From: Syngnathus acus
Lineage: Eukaryota; Chordata; Actinopteri; Syngnathiformes; Syngnathidae
Direction of reading: 5' to 3'
Length of the DNA: 64,000 bases
Assembly: GCF_901709675.1 (NCBI RefSeq)
Contig: NC_051090.1
Location: 10,675,342-10,739,341 of the forward strand
This document shows positions 50,332-61,505 of this stretch, piece after piece. Both the position numbers and the translations under genes were made by a program. The stretch's first letter is position 1; each line of letters begins with the position of its first letter. Below the pieces are notes generated by a model. It was given only the letters and a program-made list of their open reading frames with translations, had not been told where the DNA came from and ran no database searches.

Positions 50332-53300
50332 AGTTTTGCTGACCTCTCTCTTGGCAATCGAACTTGCGGCTGTCGGTGACATCTTTTACTCAAACTGAAG
50401 AGCTTAAAGATGACTCTCTCTGCACGCTTGGCAATGACGCGCATGCTGTTCTCCAACAGCTCATATCGGCCGTGGAACACGGTGTCGAGTGACCACAAGT
50501 GTTGGATGGTGGAGATGTTCAGGAAATGCTTTTGAGGCAGCCTTGCGTGGAAGCCTTTGAATTCATCTGCAACAGCAGAAAGCACACACACCATTGATAA
50601 AGGTTCCGGAAATCCCACCCCTGGGTTAATTCAATTAAATCCATCAAGGCTTGTGTCAAGACCACTTAGTCCCGCTTCAATTGTCACACTCAATGATAGC
50701 GTTTTTGTAGCGGAGGCCCTTTTCGGTCTTAGTGTGACAATGCAAGGTGGAAGCATGCTCGGATGACTTGAGAAAAGGTCGAGTGGCTCACACCCATCCC
50801 TGACATCAGAAACATCAAGGCTGCAGCGTTTCATATTCTATATCCGAATATATATAAGGTTATGAAAGAGTGGGTCGGCTGAAAATAGCTGTTAAGCATT
50901 TGACCAAATATTGTGCTGCTGCTTTTTATTCTCCATATTGTTTGATGGCTCGAGCACGATGTGTGCTGATAAGGTGTCACTATGGAAATCACTGATATCC
51001 TTTGCTGAAGGACATCATGACACCTTGGATATTTGGATTCCGGGCAAGCGCTCGACCTTCTTTTCCACCTGGTTGTTAAAGCCTAAACTTTGAAAGTAAT
51101 TGCACTTGGGCATATTTCAGATGAGAGGTGTAAAAAAAAGTTTCCGTCAACATTTGATTTTGAGGAATAATCACAGAAGCGGCAGTAATAAGCAAACATT
51201 ATGCTAACAGCTTCCGTTCCAGCATTTCTCCACAGCAATTGGAAAGTGGAATAAAATGGCCTTTTATTGCTGATTAATCTCCTCCTGACATGTTGTGAAC
51301 TACTTGAGGCAAAAGTTGTTGCTTTTCTTTTTCCCTGCTTGGTTATGAAATATTTTGAATGTGTCCTATACAGACTTTGCACCGGGGGGGCAGAGAAAAA
51401 AACCCAGCCACTTAAATTTCACCTTTAAGTTGCAGAACAAGGACTAACAAAAGATGGTAAAGATGACACTGAAGGTGCAACGCTTAGCAATTCGTATGAA
51501 TAATGCATAACTGGAAAGTTTGATTTTGCTGCATGACGGGGCATGAATATGAAGAATTGATTATCCCCGAGAGGACGCTCTCACCTGATTCTTCAAAATC
51601 TTTGTAAAGCTGCGCCCACGTCTGGGTGATTCTCTCCAGACTCTCCTCCATGGCTTGGATGTCGGTGTAGGGACAGTTGCATTGTGGGAACTTGGCATCA
51701 CAGCTACACCAGCAGTCGTTATCCTTGCAGACAAAGCGGCCTTCCCCGTTGCAGGCGATGTAGCTGAGAGCAGCTTGCACAAAATCTTCCCTCAAGTAGT
51801 CGGGTAGAACCGTCTGCAAACCTGCCGAGCCGAGCTCGCTTGAGTACAGCTAGAAAGCCACGCCGGGTTTCGTAGATCTTTCGAGATCGACCGTGATGTG
51901 AGATTGTGTTGGTTGGTCTTTTGTAACGCAAACATACCCGCTATTCAGAAGGACTCGGGAAATTAATATCATTGAGAATAAAAAGAAAATCATCATATAT
52001 GTGGAGAAAGAACACTAACCTTGCAGCTGGACCTTGTTTTCAGGGCTCTGAACCAGCACTGAGCTAACAGAGTCAAGGTTGTCATAGTTACTGCATCCAA
52101 GGGGACCAGTGCGAGTTTCCGTCACCTGGGCAACAAGAAAAGAATGAAGAAAAAATAAATCGCAATAAGCAAGTCAAAATAAAGATGCCGTTCATTTGGG
52201 TGATATTAGTGCTTGGCTCGGTAAAATATTTTTTCATCACGAATCTGAATATGTTCCATTTTCTCTTTTCCAGAAACTCAATGGATGTCAAATGTGGACA
52301 CGTGGGCTATTTTAACCAAACAACATATGCCCCGTTTGAATCAAGTATGATGCATCAATTTTCCCAGCGAAAAATAAAAACATGGCCACCCATTTTAAGA
52401 CTCTGTAAAAAGTGTCTAAAGGTGACGGATGATAAACAAACACAATGTTGCTCTTCCTTAATTTGCCTTGATGTCTGATTGAGGATGTTTCACTTGACCT
52501 TTGGCAGCTCCCCAAGCTTTTGAGCCTCAGCCATTCTCATTTTTCTTTCTTTGTGGCCCGAGACACCCCACTTTGTTCAGTCACTCGTCCTAATCGCGCT
52601 TGTCATTTGCCACTTGGTCTAATTTGACTGATGGATGAGGTCAAACAAAGAGAGTCAGCCGCTCAGCAGCGATCCCAAATTGCACAAGACCTCAAATGAG
52701 TCACAACAGGTCGCACAACAGCAGCGCAAAGGAAAAGAAAAAAAAGAATGGGGGCAGGGGGGAGCACAATTTGACTGCAATTCTTCTCCAATAATATTTC
52801 TATCACATGATAAATGCACTGCTTCTTTCATGATGCATTTTATTGCTGACATCAATGTGAGGAAATGAGATACAGCATCGGCATTCGGGTCAATGAATAT
52901 TGAAAGCATATAAGGTATTATTTGATATGCCACACGATACAGTGCACGGTTAAAAAAAAATGGAGTGATGAGCAGAGCTTTCAATTTCCGGCTTGCGTCG
53001 CAGCTACTATTATATGAGAAAGAGCAGATAGAACATTATTGGCTCAATGTATGGAAATGCGCTGAGGGGGATCATCTCTGGTTGTGCCGCATTCATATCA
53101 AAGTCGTCGGCACAGACATTGAAAGAAAAACTGAAGGGTAGAAACCATGAGAAAAAATGTGAGAATGAAGAGGTAACATTTTGACAAAAGAACTTGAAAT
53201 GTAAAATCGGGAATCAAGTTGCACGTTGACGCTTTGCGAGTGCGATGGATGTGAAGTTTGCTTGTCATCTCTCCAAGAGTGCTAGAGACGTATGGATCCG

Positions 53301-56300
53301 GCCGGGGCACCTCGCTTATGTTTAGCGGAGAAAAGGTCACACCATCGACTGAGCATTAACGAGCGAGCCAACATCGCCGATAGATTTCAAAGCGGCTTTG
53401 CTGGGGCGGAGCCTTCTCTTATCATGCGCAAACATCCCAACTTGAGAGAGCAAATGTACCGTAATTTTCGGACAATAAGTCGCGTTTTTTTTCATAGTTT
53501 GGGTGGGGGGGCGACTTATACTGAGGAGCGACTTATATGTGAATTTTTTGAAAAACTTTCAAAAAAAAAAAAAAAAACGTGAAACCACAATAAACGAACC
53601 GCGATGTAGCAAGGGATTACTGTAATTTTAATTTCAAGTGACGTCAGCAGCGCGGCGTGGCGCGGCGGTTGTTTACTAAAAGGACAAAGATTGATCACGG
53701 GATGACGAAGATGACGAAGGGCCCCACGTACTACCGGCATCATTAGCGGCTTTGTTTGTAAGTGACACGGAGGACGAAGAGTTTGAAGGATTTAATGATT
53801 TGGAGTGACACAGAAGGTTTGAAAAACTATTATGGCTTTTACGCACGCCCGGTCCTACACTACGGAGCTCTCTTTAACCTCCGTGGATGGAAGTCTGGGG
53901 CCGGCGCTCGGCCGGGTGGCTGTCCGGGAACGGTGGATGGGGCTCGGACATGGCTTTTACGCACACCCGGTCCTACTCTACGGAGCTCTCTTTCACCTCC
54001 GTGGAAGGAAGTCGAGGGCCGGTGCTCGGCCGGGTGGCTGTCCGGGGACGGTGGATGGGGCTCGGACATGGCTTTTACGCATGCCCGGTCCTATTCTATG
54101 GAGCTCTCTTCCACCTCCGTGGCTGGAAGTGCCACCTCCGGGGATGGAAGTCCACGCCGCCACACGCCTGGAAGTTTGTTTTGTTAAATAAAGAGCCGTT
54201 TACCAAACCCACGTCTTTCCTTGTACGTTGTTAACGCTACAATATAGTTATATACTAGATCTGTGGAATAACGACGAGGCTGACAACGCGCGGCGTTGTT
54301 GACAAAGGACGAGGAATTTGATCGATGGATTTAATGATTTAGAGTAGGGGTGTCCAAACTTTTTGCAAGGAGGGCCCTATAAAGTAACGTGAAGGGGCCC
54401 GGGGGCCAATATTTGTTGTCACATCTCTCCCGGGGTGGGGGGGTGCTGGTGGTACGTCCAACGCTGCGCGTTCCCTTGTCTTCCGGGGGGGGGGGCTAGT
54501 GTGACGTCAAATCAAACGCTGCGCGTTCGCTTCTCTTCCGGGGGGGGGCTAATCGGACGTCAAGCGCTTTGTGTGGCGGGCTCCATCTAGTGTGGAAACT
54601 GAGAAGTGCTCAAGCTGTTGTGCGGGCCACATTCAATTATGTTTTCAGAATTTGCTGCGGGCCAATAAAAACTGGACCGCAGTTGGCCCGCGGGCCGTAG
54701 TTTGGACACCCCTAATTTAGAGTGACACAGATGGTTTGATAATATTATTGCTTATATAATAGTTATTTGATATATAATTTATATATCGTTATATGGGCCT
54801 GTGGAATATTTTGAAGTGCAAGCGCCGTCAGCGGCGCGCACGCATTGTTGACAAAGGACGATCGATGGATTAAATGAATTGGAGTGACACGGATGGTTTT
54901 ATAAACGTGTTATTTTTGTAATAGTTATTTGAATAACTCTGAATGTTACGTCAGTCCCGTTCTCAGCTCTTCGTTTGTGTTTATGTCACGTTAGCATACC
55001 TATCGTTTAGCCTGTTGTTGCTCGTTCATGTCTGATCTTGGTGTTGGATTTTGTCGAATAAATTTCCCCCAAAATGCGACTTAGACTCCGGAGCGACTTA
55101 TATATGTTTTTTTTCACGTTATTGTGCATTTTATGGCTAATGCGACCTATATTCCGGAGCGACTTTTAGTCCGAAAAATACGGTACTCAAACTGGTGACG
55201 ACGTAAAAACTAGCAAAGTTGGATTCTATGATTTTAATTCAAGCCATCAAATTATTTCATTCTGACCAACCAAATTGCTTCAGTATCCTACAGGGAAGGA
55301 AGAAGACGGATTTTGTCTATTTGTTTTATTGATTGGTTCAATACATACCCATATTAGTATCATTGCTCATTTCATTGTTGTTTTTAATTCAATTTTTATT
55401 TGAATTATTTCTGATGGATTGTGAACCCATTTTTTCAGTTACCAATGATTTGACATGCATTTTTCAGCGATGCTCTTTCATGGCAGAATGAGCTTCAATT
55501 TCACCTTTGCATGCAGACGGCAGAGCGAGGCGGGGTGGGGGGGATCTGTGCTTTTCCTCCCAGCCCCTCTGTTCAACTTGTTTAGCTTAGAGGGATCCGT
55601 TCTGCTAGCGTGTGGGTCAGTGCCCCGTGGAAATGATACACAGAGTGGGGGGAATTATTCCCCTTTGACTGCTTTTAAAAATGGAAACAGGTGAATCTCT
55701 GTGCTCTTCTCGCCTGTCAGTTCCGGCAGCCGAGTGGCTTTTGGAGCATGAAAAAAAAACACTCTTTCTCCGCCGCTTCCCGTCTGTCGCTACAAAAGGG
55801 AACACAGCTCCCCTTCCGGCCACCGAGCACGTGGCGAGATGTCGCCCGGTGAGCTCTGATGTTCTACAGAAAGGGTAATTCGGGTTCCGGAGCATGGTAG
55901 CTACGTGTGGAGGAATGAAGAAGACAGGAATGAGGGTCAGCTTCTCCTCTGTCGTCGTAATTGCTTGCCGCTCGCTGAAGGTGACAACCGGTGGCAGCAA
56001 CCTGTCACTGGCAGCGTTTCACAAGATTCATTTATCTTCCCCGCGCCATATGCGCTCGCTCGTCACGGTTTCCTGCTGACTCAATGTGCTGCTGGAGATT
56101 AAATCTCATCATGAGCACACCGATAAGATGCGCCATCTCCGTGCTGTCTTTCTTTTTACGGCGGCCAACAAAGGAGGAACCGGATTCCAGAAGAAATCTT
56201 TCATGTTGGCCCATGTAAAAGTTTTGGGCTTTTACTTTGGAGCACAAAGTTTTGGAAGGTGACGTTTGCACGTGTCTGCTCACCTTGATGGCGGTAGAGG

Positions 56301-59300
56301 CGATCTGGATGTGGTGCAGCTTGCGCAGAGTGCTTTCCCTGTCGATGAAGTAGGAGGCGGCCAGCTGGTGCAGCGCTTCCAGAGTCACGCTGGACGAATT
56401 ACTCGAGTAATCGCTCACTTCGGCCTTCTTGCTGAGTTTTCGCTTGTCGACAAATATCGTTAGGGCTTCTTCTCCTGTGCAAACGTAGCGACCAATTGTT
56501 GTGACTTTCATGCCCTTCAAGCTTTCACTCACGGTGACATCAACACACAAACTCATCTAAAGCTGTAATTATAGAATTTATTTATATAATCCAGTAGACA
56601 GATTTCACATCATGAAGATTAGTGATAGAGTTGACAACTTATCTGTGTCTCCCCCGTTTGCAAACGTCAAAATGGCCAAAGTGTCTCTTGTGGTGTAGAA
56701 TGACTGCGGAAATCTCCATCAATTAGTGAGAAGCTACGCTAGCTTAAGCTGCGACATTATCACAGAAGCGCTTGTATGTATTTGCATTTTTCCCTCCTCG
56801 TTTTTATCCTAATCTTTGTCTCCGGTGTGCATAAAAGATGCTGACAAAGTTTGTAGGGCGGTCTACTGTAGTATGTTAAAAGACAGCCGGGCCGTCCTAT
56901 TCTTCTGGCTAATGAGTGTTTTGCTCCCGTGCTCCTCCTCAAACTAAACGCTATGGCGGGGCCTCTGGAGGTTGCCGCTAATGTCATTAAGTTTTGTTTA
57001 TGGATTTCCTTGACAGCGCTCACAACGCGACTGCTGCTGTTTTGTTTTAGATAGACTCGTTCAAGGGTTGTTACCGCACGACTTGTTTCTTGATTTACTA
57101 CAAGCAATCGGAATTTTGTTTTCCTCGCTCCACCGTCTCTTGCTGTCACTTTGTTCTTGAGGGCAATGCAAATGGTTGGAAGAGATTTGGTCAGTGCGTG
57201 TCGGGGTTATTCAACAGACTGCAGTGGTTGTGGCCAGTTAGCCTAGTTACTTCGAGACCATGTTTCTTTCCACGATTTCGGACTGAATCGCTGAAGGGCA
57301 GGCTCGTAATTTGACAATCGAGTTATTAATTTCATTAGTCCATCTGTCCTTTTGTTGGAGGCAGGCAGGCAGACATCTATCTGGCAAGCATCCAATGCAA
57401 ACTCCTTTATTTCATACGGCCAAGTACTGGCCGAGATCCAGGCAGCTTAGACGGCTGCATTGTGCGGACGTCGACTAACAATCGTAACCGTGTTCAAGCC
57501 GAGAGTCACGTCTCAAGTCAAGTGTTCCTCTGCAAACCTTGGCAAATTTTTTTGGGCTCCCCACAGAATCTTAAATGGACATCTTGTACCTTGAGTCATC
57601 ATCTGCACTGCCAAGAAATCCTATTTGAAACTTTTTTTTTCAGTCTTTGTTTGCTGTTTGTGTTGCTGTCTCGGTTCCCAATTCATGTCTTGTTTCCTTT
57701 TGGTTCATTTCCAGATGTGGTTTGTTACTTTATTTCATTTTTGGATTCAATTATGTGTTGTTTGATTTTATGTACCGTATTTTCCGCCCTAAAAGGCGCA
57801 CCTAAAAACCTAAAATTTTCTCAAAAGCCGACAGTGCGCCTTATAGGCCAGTGCGCCTTATATATGGATCAACTGATGAATTTGTTGATCCATACTGGTT
57901 GTACACAGTGCTCTGCCAAAATGTTTCAGTACGTTTTAGTACGACTAATAAATTACAAGGTCGCATCGCTTCCCAGCATTACGGCAACTGTAGTCAGGGG
58001 GCGTCACCGAATAGCTGTTGTACCCGCGAGGCTATTTCCTGTCAAAATAGGCTGCTCTGTTAATGTTTCGAGTAAATCTACGGATCGATATGGAAGGGAA
58101 ACATAGGTAAGTAGTACCAATGCGTTAGATCGAACTTTAGTCAGTTCCGATCATTTTATAGGAGATCGTTTGAGAAACGCGATTGTTTACACTTTGCTGA
58201 GGCTCATGGGAGATTGCGAGGTGAGGCTCGTGAGACTTTGCGGATGGCTAATGCTATTGCGATAGCTGCTATACGTACCAGGCTATTTCATGTCAAAATA
58301 GGCTGCTCTGTTAATGTTTCGAGTAAATCTACGGATCGATATGGAAGGGAAACATAGGTAAGTAGTACAAATGCGTTGGATCGAACTTTAGTCAGTTCCG
58401 ATCATTTTATAGGAGATCGTTTGAGAAACGCGATTGTTTACACTTTGCTGAGGCTCATGGGAGATTGCGAGGTGAGGCTCGTGAGACTTTGCGGATGGCT
58501 AATGCTATTGCGATAGCTGCTATACGTACCAGGCTATTTCATGTCAAAATAGGCTGCTCTGTTAATGTTTCGAGTAAATCTACGGATCGATATGGAAGGG
58601 AAACATAGGTAAGTAGTACAAATGCGTTGGATCGAACTTTAGTCAGTTCCGATCATTTTATAGGAGATCGTTTGAGAAACGCGATTGTTTACACTTTGCT
58701 GAGGCTCATGGGAGATTGCGAGGTGAGGCTCGTGAGACTTTGCGGATGGCTAATGCTATTGCGATAGCTGCTATACGTACCAGGCTATTTCATGTCAAAA
58801 TAGGCTGCTCTGTTAATGTTTCGAGTAAATCTACGGATCGATATGGAAGGGAAACATAGGTAAGTAGTACCAATGCGTTAGATCGAACTTTAGTCAGTTC
58901 CGATCATTTTATAGGAGATCGTTTGAGAAACGCGATTGTTTCCACTTTGCTGAGGCTCATGGGAGATTGCGAGGTGAGGCTCGTGAGACTTTGCGGATGG
59001 CTAATGCTATTGCGATAGCTGCTATACGTACCAGGCTATTTCATGTCAAAATAGGCTGCTCTGTTAATGTTTCGAGTAAATCTACGGATCGATATGGAAG
59101 GGAAACATAGGTAAGTAGTACCAATGCGTTGGATCGAACTTTAGTCAGTTCCGATCATTTTATAGGAGATCGTTTGAGAAACGCGATTGTTTACACTTTG
59201 CTGAGGCTCATGGGAGATTGCGAGGTGAGGCTCGTGAGACTTTGCGGATGGCTAATGCTATTGCGATAGCTGCTATACGTACCAGGCTATTTCATGTCAA

Positions 59301-60283
59301 AATAGGCTGCTCTGTTAATGTTTCGAGTAAATCTACGGATCGATATGGAAGGGAAACATAGGTAAGTAGTACCAATGCGTTGGATCGAACTTTAGTCAGT
59401 TCCGATCATTTTATAGGAGATCGTTTGAGAAACGCGATTGTTTACACTTCGCTGAGGCTCGTGAGACTTTGCGGATGGCTAATGCTATTGCGATAGCTGC
59501 TATACGTACCAGGCTATTTCATGTCAAAATAGGCTGCTCTGTTAATGTTTCGAGTAAATCTACGGATCGATATGGAAGGGAAACATAGGTAAGTAGTACC
59601 AATGCGTTAGATCGAACTTTAGTCAGTTCTGATCATTTTATAGGAGATCGTTTGAGAAACGCGATTGTTTATAGAGGGCTCGTTGGTTATTGGCTAGTGG
59701 ATGCATACCGCAACCCTAGTCAACCTCAGTTTGATGCAGTATAGCTTCTATTTTATGCGCCTTATAAGCCGGTGCGCCTTATATATGGACAAAGTTTTAA
59801 AATGGGCCGTTCATTGAAGGTGCGCCTTATAACCCGGTGCGCCTTTTAGGGCGGAAAATACGGTACCTTGTTTGCTGTTTGCTTCTTTTGAAACGAAAAC
59901 GTTTATGTAACCAGTACTAACGCATTGCTTATGGCAATGCCCAATAGTTTCCGATTGTTACGATCTGTTGCGGTCACTAATTTAATTTTTTCAAATTTAT
60001 TTTTTCAAATTTATCGTGCCAATCATTGTTCTTGAAAATACACAATCCAATATGATATAAATTCAGCTTACATCCGTTCCCAATCGGTTTACCTCCAAGT
60101 GTGGCGGACAGCAGGAAGTGGGTCCCGTATTTCTTGATCAGGTTATCTGTGATGGTCTGCACGCTGGGCCTGCGGCCGAGGAGTCGAATATTCCTGATGA
60201 ACTCGGATGTCAAAGGTAATGAAGACTGTGAGACATCTCTTCTTTCCGATGCCAAATTGTTCACCTTCCATCTCCCAAACTCC
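48039..60283 (-). CDS. brinp3: BRINP3-like gene, seven C-terminal coding exons (5' end missing)
   Basis: The coding segments are join(48039-48809, 49173-49515, 50344-50566, 51585-51821, 52020-52125, 56284-56474, 60093-60283) on the minus strand. They total 2062 nt and encode 686 residues plus the stop after a shared split codon. Every intron is GT-AG and all phases match. BRINP proteins are secreted or endomembrane neural proteins with a MACPF domain, relatives of perforin-like folds and astrotactins, linked to BMP/retinoic-acid response and cell-cycle restraint in neurons. They are not known to form pores. Visible hallmarks are YGTHF-x6-GG, the [10 protein letters not shown] segment, two Cys-rich blocks and the C-terminus KLCS. 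BRINP3 is preferred over BRINP2 because of [24 protein letters not shown] and [20 protein letters not shown], and over BRINP1 because of the C-terminus. The signal-peptide exon (roughly 75 residues) is not seen. Teleosts have more than one brinp3 paralog and I cannot say which this is. Confidence 0.88.
48810..49172 (-). other. brinp3 intron, probably extra relative to mammals
   Basis: A 363-bp phase-0 intron (gtagtt...ttcttcttcag) separates Arg-Leu-Glu from Val-His-Ala. It contains AT-rich sequence with a short TATG/TATA run near 48916-48950 and no TE that I recognise. See the finding on intron gain. Confidence 0.75.
49173..49515 (-). CDS. brinp3: brinp3 exon: second cysteine-rich segment
   Basis: This 343-bp exon has acceptor ccctgctgcag/GTCTCA and donor CTCGAG/GTAGTT. 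It opens with the last base of Arg, then [19 protein letters not shown], and continues through a dense cysteine block ([11 protein letters not shown], then [16 protein letters not shown], then RCGGCNQGF). It ends [21 protein letters not shown] on a complete codon. In mammalian BRINP genes I believe this segment is continuous with the following one. Here a phase-0 intron follows. Confidence 0.9.
50034..50082. repeat. (CT)n microsatellite in brinp3 intron
   Basis: CT run with a few interruptions, read directly. Confidence 0.9.
50306..50332. repeat. (TA)n next to a brinp3 splice donor
   Basis: A run of about 13 TA units ends 11 bp from the donor GT at 50342-50343. Confidence 0.95.
50344..50566 (-). 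CDS. brinp3: brinp3 exon: mid-region helical exon
   Basis: This 223-bp exon has acceptor gctgttgcag/ATGAAT and donor GAGAG/GTCAGC. It reads [17 protein letters not shown], then [16 protein letters not shown] and [14 protein letters not shown], and ends at RLPRE plus two bases of an Arg codon. The donor is weak (gtcagc rather than gtragt). A TA dinucleotide run lies about 11 bp downstream of the donor in the intron (50306-50332). The phase fits the following exon, so the donor is accepted. Confidence 0.88.
51585..51821 (-). CDS. brinp3: brinp3 exon: first cysteine-rich segment
   Basis: This 237-bp exon has acceptor ctcggcag/GTTTGC and donor GAATCAG/GTGAGA. It reads [20 protein letters not shown], then an EGF-like cysteine cluster ([19 protein letters not shown]), then a helical stretch ending KDFEES. 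The cysteine spacing and the following DIQAMEES are typical of BRINP proteins. It ends with one base of a codon that becomes Asp at the next exon, giving the family's S-D-E-F-K junction. Confidence 0.9.
52020..52125 (-). CDS. brinp3: brinp3 exon: short conserved [10 protein letters not shown] exon
   Basis: This 106-bp exon is too short to be noticed as an ORF but is clear from homology and splice sites. The acceptor is ttgcccag/GTGACG and the donor is CTGCAAG/GTTAGT. It encodes 35 codons plus one base, starting [19 protein letters not shown] and ending SPENKVQLQ. The sequence is highly conserved across BRINP proteins. The 3' phase matches the two-base start of the next exon, only 198 bp away. 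Confidence 0.9.
53701..53808 (+). pseudogene. Acidic C-terminal tail of a TIR transposase
   Basis: A 36-codon frame reads [20 protein letters not shown] followed by [15 protein letters not shown] and stop. Acidic tails of the form S-D-T-E-x-E-F-E-G-F occur at the C-terminus of pogo/Jerky-like DDE transposases. The rest of the protein is missing. Confidence 0.5.
53832..54137 (+). repeat. 118-bp tandem repeat, about 2.6 units
   Basis: Units start with atggcttttacgca at 53832, 53950 and 54068. Because 118 is not a multiple of three, all three plus-strand frames stay open and give similar predicted peptides (MAFTHARSY...). These are repeat artefacts, not genes. Confidence 0.9.
54345..54714. mobile_element. 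hAT MITE inserted in the TIR element
   Basis: TAGGGGTGTCCAAACT and AGTTTGGACACCCCTA are exact inverse termini. The 8-bp target duplication ATTTAGAG is perfect (54337-54344 and 54715-54722). At 370 bp with no coding sequence, and with ends this intact, it is a young non-autonomous copy. Confidence 0.92.
56284..56474 (-). CDS. brinp3: brinp3 exon: second half of MACPF domain
   Basis: This 191-bp exon has acceptor gcacag/GAGAAG and donor ATCAAG/GTGAGC. It starts with two bases completing the second Gly of the MACPF GG, then reads [17 protein letters not shown] Ser/Asn-rich linker follows, where BRINP paralogs differ most, and then [18 protein letters not shown]. It closes with IQIASTAIK on a complete codon. 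The linker wording and IASTAIK favour BRINP3 over BRINP2. An open frame continues on both sides of the exon, but the homology stops at the splice sites. Confidence 0.9.
57775..59863 (+). mobile_element. TIR element carrying a 251-bp satellite array
   Basis: The left end CCGTATTTTCCGCCCTAAAAGGCGCACC and right end GTGCGCCTTTTAGGGCGGAAAATACGG are inverse, with TA on both flanks. Sub-terminal ggcgcac/gtgcgcc words repeat. The interior is almost wholly the tandem array at 58029-59672. No transposase is present. It lies in the brinp3 MACPF intron. Confidence 0.85.
58029..59672 (+). repeat. 251-bp tandem array, about 7.5 near-identical units
   Basis: Units start aggctatttc at 58029, 58280, 58531, 58782, 59033, 59284 and 59511. 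Spacing is exactly 251 bp except the sixth unit, which is 227 bp. That unit lacks 24 bp between two gaggctc-type words, as from slippage. The final partial unit ends near 59672. Units differ by only a few scattered bases. Confidence 0.95.
60093..60283 (-). CDS. brinp3: brinp3 exon: first half of MACPF domain
   Basis: This 191-bp exon is the most 5' coding exon in the window. Its acceptor is a long T-run followed by aatacag, and the donor is GGAG/GTAAAC. It begins with one base completing a split Arg codon, then reads [16 protein letters not shown], and ends at [13 protein letters not shown] with one base of the next Gly codon. That includes the MACPF signature Y-G-T-H-F followed six residues later by GG. 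Translation past 60093 meets no homology, which supports the donor. The flanking introns carry TA-target TIR elements on both sides. Confidence 0.9.
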
Positions 60284-60713
60284 CTGTATTAAAAAAAAAA
60301 GAAGAAAAAACTAAATGTAAAGTTCTGTGACTTAACTGAAGAACTTGACAAAGATTTGGATTTAATGGTTTTGCCGGAAATGTGCGATTAGGTGCATTGA
60401 AGCGATGACTTGCAAACGTTGAAGCACATACGAATGTACGACTGCATTAATGGAGAGTACCGTGTGACAAACGGAGCGCCGTAAAATGTCTTGCGACGCC
60501 GCATTGACTATGAAGTGCATTTCCAAGGAAAGGACGCCTCTCAAGCATGCCACTTATGTCTCAACCGAAGGGAAAGTGCACTGACGCAGGCAAAAATGAC
60601 AAACATGAAGGACATTAATTCAGAATGTTTTAAATGGTGCATGACCAAAAAATGTTGGACTGTTACGAAGGTGAGGTTTTTTTGTTAAGAGCGCCATCAA
60701 GGCACACAATCTT

Positions 60714-60811
60714 TGACTTAGACTTAGACACTTAGACTTAGACAGAACTTTATTGTCATTTTGTCAACACTAGGTGTGTACAAAACGAAATTTCGTTGCA
60801 TACGGCTTTCA
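60714..60811 (-). mobile_element. Short LINE 3' end, same family as 16672
   Basis: It shares cttagactt units, agaactttattgtcattttgtcaacactagg and aaacgaaatttcgttgcatacggcttt with 16672-16800, then stops. Flanking caatctttg/caactttg may be the target duplication. It is a severely 5'-truncated insertion. Confidence 0.8.
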
Positions 60812-61505
60812 ACAACTTTGGTAGGTTTGGTGGCGTACAAGTTCAAATGACCTCTTCAAAAGGGACAGTGTGTGTTTCTGTCCAGTTGCGCGCTGCAGAA
60901 CGAAAGCGCCATTCAAAGCTGCAGCACGTCTCGCGCAACATGACCAAGAAGCCGGCAGGGGCCCAAGACAGGTAAAGAGAATCCACAAATCCACCAATCC
61001 CCTCTGCTGTTGGTTTTCTTTAAGTTATCATTGACTACGATAAGCAGGCGGGCTTATCTGAAAGTGCCGAGAGGCCAAATGGTTTGTCCCGCAAGTAGAG
61101 CCGGACCAAAAAAAATTGAAAAACCTGATTTGCAACGTAACTGTAAGTTGTTATCGTGAGCAGTTGCGGCATCACCCTTCGACTCTTTGGCAGCATCACG
61201 ACTGTGTGATTACATTTCTTCCAAGTTCAAGATTCAATTTGTATTCTCAGATTTGTGAAGCAACCTGCAAACCTTACATACAATACTACATAAACTAGAA
61301 ACATTTATGAGAGTTTAAATATATTGAGTTACCACTGGATTATAAGGCGCACCCTCATTGAATTTTTTATTTTAGAAATTGTTTCATATATAGGGCGCAC
61401 CGGATTAAAAGGCGCATAAAATAGAAGCTATACTGCAAGAAACTGAGGTTGACTACAGTTGCGGTATGCATCCACTAGCCAATTACCAATGAGCCCTCTG
61501 TAAAC

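Larger units (their letters stand above)
53459..55183 (+). mobile_element. TA-target TIR element (pogo/Tigger-like?) in intron
   Basis: The left end CCGTAATTTTCGGACAATAAGTCGC and right end GCGACTTTTAGTCCGAAAAATACGG are inverse, each flanked by TA. It keeps the C-terminal tail of a transposase (53701-53808), a 118-bp tandem array (53832-54137) and an inserted hAT (54345-54714). Copies of a segment containing gatttaatgattt(a/g)gagtgacac recur around 53790, 54330 and 54870, so the tail region itself has been duplicated. The superfamily is inferred from TA flanks and the acidic transposase tail. Confidence 0.75.

Noticed and set aside
53762-54234. Several overlapping plus-strand open frames with repeated MAFTHARSY-like peptides
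   Set aside because: They arise because the 118-bp repeat is not a multiple of three and lacks stops. No homology and no gene structure.
57462-58106. 214-codon plus-strand frame
   Set aside because: It runs from unique intron DNA into a TIR element and the first satellite unit. No domain and no family similarity.
58029-59672. CRISPR-like array of regular repeats
   Set aside because: Units are 251 bp with no distinct spacers, inside a eukaryotic TIR element; this is a tandem satellite.
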